Positions 1-5,097 of a stretch of DNA of 5,253 nucleotides are shown piece by piece. The position numbers and the translations under genes are program-made. The stretch's first letter is position 1. Every line of letters begins with the position of its first letter. The DNA is from an uncultured Elusimicrobium sp. (GTDB lineage Bacteria > Elusimicrobiota > Elusimicrobia > Elusimicrobiales > Elusimicrobiaceae). A model generated the notes under the pieces. That model searched no databases. It was not told where the DNA came from and was given only the letters and a program-made list of their open reading frames with translations. Where the stretch lies: NCBI GenBank assembly GCA_902787065.1, contig CADAFA010000063.1, positions 1 through 5,253 on the forward strand, read 5' to 3'.

Positions 1-21
1 AAAACCTTTTTTGTTTTTCAT
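1..21 (-). CDS. Prepilin-like protein, N-terminal fragment (cut by window edge)
   Basis: Only the first seven codons are in the window and read MKNKKGF. A short basic stretch ending in Gly-Phe is the classic start of a class III (type IV pilin/pseudopilin) signal peptide. There prepilin peptidase PilD cuts after the Gly and methylates the Phe, before a TLIELLVV-type hydrophobic helix that would lie outside the window. A strong Shine-Dalgarno (GAAGGAGA) sits 7 nt before the ATG, which supports a real gene start. The gene is read away from tsaC, about 290 nt downstream of the tsaC stop and directly after the structured RNA at 45-244. The start is well supported; the pilin identity rests on seven residues plus the pilin-like tail at the other edge, so it is an inference. 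Confidence 0.6.
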
Positions 22-28
22 ATATAAT

Positions 29-36
29 TCTCCTTC
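29..36 (-). promoter_or_regulatory. Ribosome binding site of the prepilin-like gene
   Basis: The minus strand reads GAAGGAGA, 7 nt before the ATG at 21-19. It lies 8 nt after the 3' strand of the closing helix (45-57) of the structured RNA. It is therefore outside the main fold but close enough to be affected by it. Confidence 0.75.
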
Positions 37-44
37 ATGTTTAG

Positions 45-244
45 GGAACTATATATGCAAAACGGCTATCTACTTGTAAGCTCACTCTAATGCCTTACAT
101 AATAAACAGCCGCGGTTTACTTAAAGTAAACACTAGGCACAAATAAAGGGATTATAAGTTCCTTTACTTGTACCTTATTTGGCTGTTTTGGATTAGAGTG
201 AGATTATTCTTACGAATAATGCCCTGTATTCCACATACAGTTCC
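45..244 (-). ncRNA. Unidentified highly structured RNA, probably the leader of the prepilin-like gene
   Basis: I do not recognise this RNA family. On the minus strand, seen by eye, it holds these helices in order: P1 13 bp (244-232 with 57-45, two G-U pairs); a 7-bp hairpin (220-214/209-203) with a GUAA, GNRA-type loop; P3 11 bp (202-192 with 91-81); P2 8 bp (188-181 with 111-104). P2 encloses a 14-bp hairpin (174-161/149-136, two G-U pairs) and a 7-bp hairpin (131-125/121-115). A further 6-bp pairing (99-94 with 80-75) has one strand of P3 in its loop. About 120 of 200 nt are paired. The four G-U pairs become A-C mismatches on the plus strand, so the minus strand is the RNA. It ends 8 nt before the pilin ribosome binding site, which suggests a cis-acting leader; a free-standing RNA is possible. 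No coding frame was found in it. Confidence 0.7.
50..79 (-). promoter_or_regulatory. Possible internal promoter for the prepilin-like gene
   Basis: On the minus strand TTACAA (79-74) is followed after 18 nt by TATATA (55-50). A transcript from here would start near position 43 and would lack the structured RNA. Both hexamers are also parts of helices in the RNA model, and AT-rich DNA gives such matches by chance, so this is weak. Confidence 0.2.
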
Positions 245-263
245 AAAAACAGAATAAATTTTA

Positions 264-282
264 TGTTGGGATACTCCCAACA
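264..282. terminator. Perfect 8-bp hairpin: tsaC terminator or 5' cap hairpin of the leader
   Basis: TGTTGGGA and TCCCAACA pair perfectly around a 3-nt loop. On the minus strand it stands 31 nt after the tsaC stop but is followed by ATAAAATTTATT, a poor U-tract. On the plus strand it is followed by AATTTTATT, a slightly better tail, yet no plus-strand gene precedes it. If the promoter at 288-296 is used, this hairpin would be the extreme 5' end of the leader RNA. The structure is certain; its role is not. Confidence 0.5.
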
Positions 283-287
283 ATTTT

Positions 288-296
288 ATTATAACA
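288..296 (-). promoter_or_regulatory. Candidate extended -10 promoter for the structured leader and pilin
   Basis: The minus strand reads TGTTATAAT, a perfect extended -10 (TGn followed by TATAAT), located between the tsaC stop and the structured RNA. No good -35 is visible, which extended -10 promoters can tolerate. The predicted start falls near 281, so the transcript would begin with the 264-282 hairpin and carry the whole 45-244 fold before the pilin start, a leader of about 260 nt. Confidence 0.4.
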
Positions 297-312
297 AATT
301 ATTAAGGAGTTT

Positions 313-885
313 TTAGCGAATAATTTCCGGTGGTGTTTTTGTGTAGTCAATAATCTTTGAAGGTATATTTTTGCTTGGTCTGTCATCAAGTACAATGCAA
401 GGAACAATACCGTCAAAAACCGCTAAAAGTTCAGCAGTATTTTTGCATGGTGCTTTGCCATGAAAATTGGCACTTGTTGCAAGTAAGGGGGAAATTAAAC
501 TTTCCATTAAGTCAATCAAAAAAGTGCTGTTTGGAACACGAAGCCCGACGGTATCAATACCGCTGTATTTTTTGCCTTCTTTACTTGCCGTTAATATTGC
601 GGTTAAAGCACCGGGCCAATGTTTTTGTGCTTGCGCAAGTTGTTTTTGGTCCGCCGCTAAAATTGCAGCTTGCTTTGGAGTACATAAAATTTGCGTTGGT
701 TTATCTTGCGGGTTATTTTTGATTTTGTTTAAAATCTCCCGCGCTTTTGTTACGCGGCCCAAGACCATCAAGCCGTAAACAGTATCCGTCGGCAAAATGC
801 AGGGCATGCCGCTTAGCAAATTTGTTTTCAAAAACAGCATTTGCCTTTTTGTAATTTGGGAAATATGGAAAACTTCAGTCTTCAT
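313..885 (-). CDS. tsaC: Threonylcarbamoyl-AMP synthase (TsaC/YrdC family)
   Basis: A cytoplasmic enzyme that makes L-threonylcarbamoyl-AMP from threonine, bicarbonate and ATP, the first step of tRNA t6A37 synthesis; TsaB/D/E then transfer the group to ANN-decoding tRNAs. At 190 aa it is the short, YrdC-only form without the extra Sua5 C-terminal domain. Visible motifs are PTDTVYGL (32-39), WPGALT (90-95), GLRVPN (114-119), ATSANFHGKAP (136-146) and PSKIID (175-180). The SxN pair of the family signature is present (S138, N140), but the KxR part reads K56-N57-N58, so the usual Arg is Asn. The frame stays open to an ATG at 915, but the start at 885 has GGAGGA 5 nt upstream. It overlaps the rsmI end by 11 nt, which implies co-transcription and translational coupling with rsmI. 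Confidence 0.9.
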   Translation of the reverse strand: MKTEVFHISQITKRQMLFLKTNLLSGMPCILPTDTVYGLMVLGRVTKAREILNKIKNNPQDKPTQILCTPKQAAILAADQKQLAQAQKHWPGALTAILTASKEGKKYSGIDTVGLRVPNSTFLIDLMESLISPLLATSANFHGKAPCKNTAELLAVFDGIVPCIVLDDRPSKNIPSKIIDYTKTPPEIIR

Positions 886-1567
886 TTTCTTCCTCCGTAT
901 CGGTTTTACGGCCATCTAAAATTATAACAAATTCGCCCAAAATTTTTGTACGTGCTTTAAAATTTTCCAAAAGTTCTGAAGGCGTTCCGCTTAAATATTC
1001 CTCAAAAGTTTTAGTTATTTCGCGCCCGATAAAAACTTTAATTTGCGGTAAATTTTCCTGCAAAAATTCCAAAAATTTAATTATACGGTAAGGCGATTCA
1101 TAGATTATAACAGGTTTTTCAAGCATTAACGCTGCCTCAATTTGCTTTAGGGCTTTGCCCTTTTTCTTCGGCAAAAAACCTAGGAAGCAAAAACCTCCGC
1201 CGCTTAAACCGGATGCACTCAATGCGCAAGTTGCCGCGCTTGCACCGGGGAGTGCGGTAACTTTAATATTTTCCTGCCGTGCGAGTTTAACCAGTTTCCA
1301 CCCAGGATCTGAAACGCAAGGTGTTCCCGCATCAGAAACAAGTGCCAAGTTCTTGCCTTCTTTCAACATTTTAATTAAGGCGGGAAAGCTATGTTCATTT
1401 TGCTCATTATACCTTAAAGTTTTTGTAGGTATACCGAAGTTATCAAGCAACTTTTTTGTTTGGCGTGTATCTTCGCACAAAACGAAATCGGCCTGCTTTA
1501 GAATTTCCAAAGCGCGGAGGGTTATGTCCTGTAAGTTGCCGATAGGCGTTGGGACTATATATAACAT
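875..1567 (-). CDS. rsmI: 16S rRNA (cytidine-1402-2'-O)-methyltransferase RsmI
   Basis: SAM-dependent tetrapyrrole-methylase-fold enzyme that 2'-O-methylates C1402 in the decoding centre of the 30S subunit. The 230-aa product carries the family blocks in order: YIVPTPIGNLQDITLRAL (3-20), CEDTRQTKKLL (31-41), LVSDAGTPCVSDPG (76-89), ALPGASAATCALSASG (105-120), FLGFLPKKKGKA (128-139), YESPYR (156-161), GREITKTFEEYLSGT (181-195) and GEFVIILDG (211-219). It is shorter than the E. coli protein (about 286 aa): the extra C-terminal domain is absent and the chain ends in an acidic tail, EEENED. The start follows from the conserved N-terminus, although no clear Shine-Dalgarno precedes it, so translation may be leaderless or weakly initiated. 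It is the first gene of a two-gene unit with tsaC, and both products modify the decoding machinery. Confidence 0.95.
   Translation of the reverse strand: MLYIVPTPIGNLQDITLRALEILKQADFVLCEDTRQTKKLLDNFGIPTKTLRYNEQNEHSFPALIKMLKEGKNLALVSDAGTPCVSDPGWKLVKLARQENIKVTALPGASAATCALSASGLSGGGFCFLGFLPKKKGKALKQIEAALMLEKPVIIYESPYRIIKFLEFLQENLPQIKVFIGREITKTFEEYLSGTPSELLENFKARTKILGEFVIILDGRKTDTEEENED
891..896 (-). promoter_or_regulatory. Ribosome binding site that fixes the tsaC start
   Basis: The minus strand reads GGAGGA, 5 nt before the ATG at 885-883 and inside the last codons of rsmI. It argues for the 885 start over the in-frame ATG at 915. Confidence 0.8.
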
Positions 1568-1643
1568 AGAAATATTTTACCAAATATATGGCATAATTTT
1601 ATAAAATATAGAGTACCAAAAATTAGGAGGTGTTTAAACACTA
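1568..1643. promoter_or_regulatory. Divergent promoter region between rsmI and the carrier gene
   Basis: Very AT-rich 76-nt gap between genes read in opposite directions, so both transcripts should start here. For the plus strand, TTTACC (1576-1581) with TATAAA (1600-1605, 18-nt spacer), or the extended -10-like TGGCATAAT (1589-1597), are candidates. For the minus strand TAAAAT lies 6 nt before the rsmI ATG, which would give a nearly leaderless transcript. No riboswitch-sized structure or TPP-box-like CTGAGA is present. The general location is solid; the individual boxes are weak. Confidence 0.5.
1624..1632 (+). promoter_or_regulatory. Ribosome binding site of the YfcC-family carrier gene
   Basis: TAGGAGGTG is a near-perfect Shine-Dalgarno. 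Its distance to the ATG at 1644 is 11 nt, slightly long, but an in-frame stop at 1635-1637 rules out an earlier start. The spacer is largely taken up by a 10-nt palindrome, TGTTTAAACA (1631-1640). Confidence 0.7.
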
Positions 1644-3071
1644 ATGACACAAGCACTTAAAATGTCTGTAAAAAAACTCAAAGACTTGAAGTTAAATACT
1701 ACTGTTATTTTGCTCACAATCATCGCCTTAACCGCAATTGCTACGTGGTTAATCCCGGCCGGGAAATTCGATACAGTTTTAAAAGACGGAAGGAATGTCC
1801 TCGTTGAAGGTTCTTTCCATTATGTAGAATCAACCCCGCAAAATTTATTTGATGTTTTAAAAGCGCCCATGCAGGCTTTTTTACGTTCCACTACCGCAGA
1901 AATTATGGCCTTCCTTTTAATTATCGGCGGTGCTTTCATGGTGGTGGAAAAAACAGGTGCAATTACCGCTTTTATTAAACGTTTGAGCCGTGTTTTTTTG
2001 GATCATCCGAAATTAAGAAATTTATATATCCCTTTAAGTATGCTTTTGTTTTCTATCGGCGGGGCGACTTTTGGTATGTCTGAGGAAGTTTTAATTTTTA
2101 TTCCTATTTTTATACCGCTTTCTCTTTCGCTAGGGTATGATTCTTTAATCGGGGTTACAGTTCCGTTTATCGGGGCAGCTGCCGGTTTTGCAAGCGCTTT
2201 TATGAACCCTTTCACTTTGGGTATTGCACAAGGTATTGCCGAACTTCCTATGTATTCTGGTTTTAAATTCCGCCTTGTAATGTGGGTTATTTGTACGATT
2301 GCCGCAATTATTTTTGTTATGAATTATGCCCGTAAAATTGAAAAGGATCCTAAAGTAAGTTTAACTTATGATTTCGACCAAGAAAAGAAAAGGGAACTTA
2401 CTTCCTCAAATGCCGAAGAGGTTGTTTTTACCGCTTCGCATATTCTTGTTTTGCTTGCTTTTGCGGCAACTATGGGGCTTTTGGTTTTCGGTGTATTAAA
2501 ATATGAGTGGTATATAACCGAAATCGGCGCTTTATTTTTCGGTTTGGCCTTAGTCGCAACAATTTGCGGGCGCTTAAAAGTGCAAGAGGCATGCACTGCT
2601 TTTTACGACGGTGTACGCGGTATGGCGGAAATTGTGTTTTTGCTTGCCCTTGCAACTTCAATTATAATTATCGCCGAAAACGGTAATATTTTAGATACAG
2701 CCCTTAATTTTATGGCAGGTATAATTTCAAAATTAAATTCCGTTTTGGCAAGTTGGGCCGCCTTTATAATGCAAGCAGTTATTAACTTTTTTATACCTTC
2801 AGGCTCAAGCAAAGCGGTTTTGACTATGCCGATACTTGCGCCTTTGTCGGATTTAATTGGCATAACGCGCCAAACAATGGTTTTAGCTTATCAGTTCGGT
2901 GACGGGTGGACAAATGTTTGTATCCCCACAAGCCCGATTGTTATTGCCGTTATCGGTATGGCAAAGATACCTTTCCAGAAATGGTTTAAATTTATTTTGC
3001 CGCTCGTTACGGTTTGGTTCTTGCTTTCCTTTGGCTTTTTGGCAATTGCAAATTATATAAATTGGCAATAA
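1644..3071 (+). CDS. yfcC: YfcC/DcuC-family membrane carrier
   Basis: A 475-aa inner-membrane transporter of the YfcC branch of the DcuC/ion-transporter superfamily. Family members are predicted carriers for amino acids, peptides or C4-dicarboxylates; the substrate here is not evident. A short basic N-terminus precedes TM1 (about 19-38). Hydrophobic segments follow around 85-101, 126-142, 149-164, 168-187, 208-226, 263-284, 290-308, 327-344, 366-385, 427-440 and 448-471. A soluble charged loop at 230-258 separates the two halves. Conserved stretches are FGMSEE (143-148), NPFTLGIAQ (188-196), FIPSGSSKA (383-391) and GDGWTNVCIPTSP (419-431). The two re-entrant-type segments, around NPFT and PSGSS, are typical of the superfamily. 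It is the first gene of the plus-strand group, with the symporter starting 12 nt later. The family call is strong and the symbol reflects family membership only. Confidence 0.85.
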   Translation: MTQALKMSVKKLKDLKLNTTVILLTIIALTAIATWLIPAGKFDTVLKDGRNVLVEGSFHYVESTPQNLFDVLKAPMQAFLRSTTAEIMAFLLIIGGAFMVVEKTGAITAFIKRLSRVFLDHPKLRNLYIPLSMLLFSIGGATFGMSEEVLIFIPIFIPLSLSLGYDSLIGVTVPFIGAAAGFASAFMNPFTLGIAQGIAELPMYSGFKFRLVMWVICTIAAIIFVMNYARKIEKDPKVSLTYDFDQEKKRELTSSNAEEVVFTASHILVLLAFAATMGLLVFGVLKYEWYITEIGALFFGLALVATICGRLKVQEACTAFYDGVRGMAEIVFLLALATSIIIIAENGNILDTALNFMAGIISKLNSVLASWAAFIMQAVINFFIPSGSSKAVLTMPILAPLSDLIGITRQTMVLAYQFGDGWTNVCIPTSPIVIAVIGMAKIPFQKWFKFILPLVTVWFLLSFGFLAIANYINWQ

Positions 3072-3083
3072 ATTTGCTTTTTT

Positions 3084-4496
3084 ATGCAAGGAAATTTTGT
3101 AGCAAATTTAGCAGTTTCAAAACTACTTACCCCCTTAGATTTGGGGGTAATAGTTTTTATTTTGCTGCTGACTTTTGCTAGTGTTCTGTTCGGGCATTTA
3201 AGACGGCCTAAAAACACAAATAAATTTCTTGATTATATGCTAATGGGCAGGCAACTAACCTTGCCGCTTTTTGTTGCGACGCTTGCCGCTACTTGGTACG
3301 GTGGCATTTTCGGCGTAAACGAAATAACTTTTAATTACGGTATTTATAATTTTGTTACGCAAGGTGTTTTTTGGTATATTGCTTATATTATTTTTGCTTT
3401 GTTTTTGGTAGATAAAATTAAAAATTATAAAAGTATTACTTTGCCGCAAGCGGCAGGCCAATTGTTTGGTGAACATGCACGCAAGACGGCGGCAGTTTTC
3501 ACCTTTCTAAATGTTTTGCCTATCTCTTATGTTTTGAGTTTAGGTGTATTTTTGCAACTCGTTTTCGGGTTTGAACTTTTACCGGCTATGGCACTGGGTA
3601 CTTTTGTTGTTTGTGTGTATGCTGCATGGAGTGGGTTGCGTGCGGTGGTGTTTTCGGATATAATACAGTTTAGTATTATGTGTTTATCTGTCTTGCTTGT
3701 TGCGCTGATGTCTTTCAAAACTTTCGGCGGCATTGAATTTTTGAAAAGTGCTTTACCGGCAACACATTTTTCCATAACAGGCGGAAATAGTTGGCTTAAT
3801 ACTTTTGTTTGGGCCGGTATTGCTTTGGCTACTTTAGTGGACCCTTCATTTTACCAAAGATGTTTTGCCGCTAAAGACGCTAAAACCGCAAAGACAGGTA
3901 TTTTAATTTGTACTTTTATTTGGTTTTGTTTTGATTTATGCACCACTTCCGGTGCATTGTATGCACGTGCTATTTTGCCTGATGCTTTACCGAAACACGC
4001 TTATTTTTTATATGCGGTGCAACTTTTGCCTAGCGGTTTGAGGGGCTTTTTTATAGCGGGTATTTTATGTACTATTTTATCTACGTTAGATTCTTTTTTA
4101 TTTATTGCTTCCAATACTTTTGCTTATGACTTATTTAGAGATAAATTTAAAAATAAAGTGCTTGCAAACCAAATATTTTTCTTTTTAATTGGCGGTGCAG
4201 CCATTTTGCTTGCCTTAATTTTTGACGGTAGTTTTAAGAAAATATGGTTTGTTTTAGGCTCTTATATGGCGGCCTGTTTGCTAGCGCCAATGATGTTTGG
4301 TTACTTTTTTCCCAAAAAAATTACAGGTAAACAATTCAGTTTTTCCGTTTGGTTATCTGCTATAATTGTTACTGTATGGCATATCGTGCCGCGCGCCGGT
4401 TTTTTGGCGGAAGTTGAGGGCTTTTATATCGGCTTAATAGTTAATATAATATTTTTAGGTGCTATTTTACTGAAGGGGAAATATGCCAAAGCCTAA
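3084..4496 (+). CDS. Sodium:solute symporter (SSS family), candidate thiamine-related transporter
   Basis: A 470-aa inner-membrane protein of the LeuT-fold SSS family (PutP/PanF/SGLT group), driving solute uptake with Na+. Visible hallmarks are a first TM (about 18-37), the cytoplasmic YMLMGRQL signature (51-58) leading into a glycine- and tryptophan-containing helix (WYGG 71-74), SGLRAVVFSDIIQF (183-196), DPSFYQRCFAAKD (253-265) and LSTLDSFLF (332-340). S333-T334 in the last match the Na2-site Ser-Thr of PutP. The next gene, thiamine pyrophosphokinase, overlaps its end by 14 nt, so uptake of thiamine or a precursor is plausible by context; sequence alone does not show the substrate. The ATG has no Shine-Dalgarno and follows the previous stop by 12 nt in the same frame, so reinitiation after the upstream gene may be needed. 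Confidence 0.88.
   Translation: MQGNFVANLAVSKLLTPLDLGVIVFILLLTFASVLFGHLRRPKNTNKFLDYMLMGRQLTLPLFVATLAATWYGGIFGVNEITFNYGIYNFVTQGVFWYIAYIIFALFLVDKIKNYKSITLPQAAGQLFGEHARKTAAVFTFLNVLPISYVLSLGVFLQLVFGFELLPAMALGTFVVCVYAAWSGLRAVVFSDIIQFSIMCLSVLLVALMSFKTFGGIEFLKSALPATHFSITGGNSWLNTFVWAGIALATLVDPSFYQRCFAAKDAKTAKTGILICTFIWFCFDLCTTSGALYARAILPDALPKHAYFLYAVQLLPSGLRGFFIAGILCTILSTLDSFLFIASNTFAYDLFRDKFKNKVLANQIFFFLIGGAAILLALIFDGSFKKIWFVLGSYMAACLLAPMMFGYFFPKKITGKQFSFSVWLSAIIVTVWHIVPRAGFLAEVEGFYIGLIVNIIFLGAILLKGKYAKA
4472..4479 (+). promoter_or_regulatory. Ribosome binding site of the thiamine pyrophosphokinase gene
   Basis: GAAGGGGA lies inside the last codons of the symporter gene, 3 nt (4 from the G-run) before the ATG at 4483. 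It supports this start and coupled translation across the 14-nt overlap. Confidence 0.65.
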
Positions 4497-5097
4497 AGTT
4501 TTGCTTGTTTTAAACGGTAGTTTTAATAAAAATTTTTTGGTGCAAACAGCCAAAAATTATAGTTTTATTTTGGCGGCTGACGGCGGTGCAAATAAATGTT
4601 TAAAAGCCGGCATTAAGCCCGATATTGTCGTTGGAGATTTAGATAGTATTACCCCCGAAAATAAAACGCTTTTAAAAGGCTGTTTAAAACAAGTTGCGCG
4701 CCAAGATAATAGTGATTTTGAGAAGGCACTTGATTATCTTAAAACCCTAAAGCCAAAACAAGTTGATATTATTTTGTCTTGGGGCGGGCGCTTTGATTTT
4801 TGCTTCAGTAATTTTTTGGCGGCAAGTGCTTATTTAAAATATTTTGATATTTGTTTTTTACTGCCAAATGCGACGGTTTATTTATTTTCGCGCGGTGCAA
4901 AAATCAAAGCGGAAAAAGGCGCGCGCGTTAGTTTAATTGCGCTTGAAGAAATCAAAAATATCAGCACGCAAAATTTACTTTACCCGTTAAAAAACGAAAC
5001 TTTAACCTTGGGCCAACGCGGGCTTAGCAATATAGCAAAGGGCAACTTTTCCGTTAATTTCCGCCACGGCAAATTGTTGGTCTACATTGAAGATTAA
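4483..5097 (+). CDS. thiN: Thiamine pyrophosphokinase
   Basis: A cytoplasmic enzyme that transfers a pyrophosphoryl group from ATP to thiamine, giving thiamine diphosphate and AMP. It is the salvage route for imported thiamine. The 204-aa length is normal. Diagnostic motifs are AADGGANK (31-38), DIVVGDLDS (47-55, acidic Mg/ATP site), QDNSDFEKAL (74-83, the D-x-T/S-D-xx-K-A-L motif), GGRFDF (101-106) and the C-terminal thiamine-binding part with RGLSN (179-183) and a final beta strand, HGKLLVYIE. In most relatives the fourth motif is GGRxDH; here the His is Phe106. It overlaps the symporter gene by 14 nt and ends in tandem TAA stops. Its end overlaps a convergent reading frame by 4 nt and no plus-strand terminator hairpin is visible. 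Confidence 0.92.
   Translation: MPKPKVLLVLNGSFNKNFLVQTAKNYSFILAADGGANKCLKAGIKPDIVVGDLDSITPENKTLLKGCLKQVARQDNSDFEKALDYLKTLKPKQVDIILSWGGRFDFCFSNFLAASAYLKYFDICFLLPNATVYLFSRGAKIKAEKGARVSLIALEEIKNISTQNLLYPLKNETLTLGQRGLSNIAKGNFSVNFRHGKLLVYIED

Noticed and set aside
75..202. Group I intron-like P3/P7 pseudoknot order
   Set aside because: The order of strands is similar, but the element is too small, lacks a P8-like domain and the conserved P7/guanosine site, and there is no split exon.
45..244. 6S RNA, RNase P RNA, tmRNA, SRP RNA, retron msr-msd or an omega RNA
   Set aside because: No conserved sequence of these RNAs was seen (for example no GAGGAAAGUCC, no tRNA-like 3' end), and no reverse transcriptase or TnpB/IscB gene is nearby.
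35..290. Plus-strand small RNA ending at the 264-282 hairpin with AATTTTATT tail
   Set aside because: On the plus strand the two longest helices each contain two A-C mismatches and the GNRA loop is lost. The only -10-like box (23-28) has no -35 and overlaps the pilin start. The minus strand fits better.
886..915. tsaC starting at the in-frame ATG at 915
   Set aside because: It would add ten residues (MAVKPIRRKK) lying inside rsmI with no ribosome binding site, while the ATG at 885 has GGAGGA at the right distance.
357..1604. Plus-strand reading frames opposite tsaC and rsmI
   Set aside because: They have no family motifs and lie opposite well-supported conserved genes, so they are antisense shadows.
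1568..1643. TPP riboswitch in front of the transporter-kinase group
   Set aside because: Only 76 nt separate the divergent genes, with no CTGAGA-type box and no paired structure.
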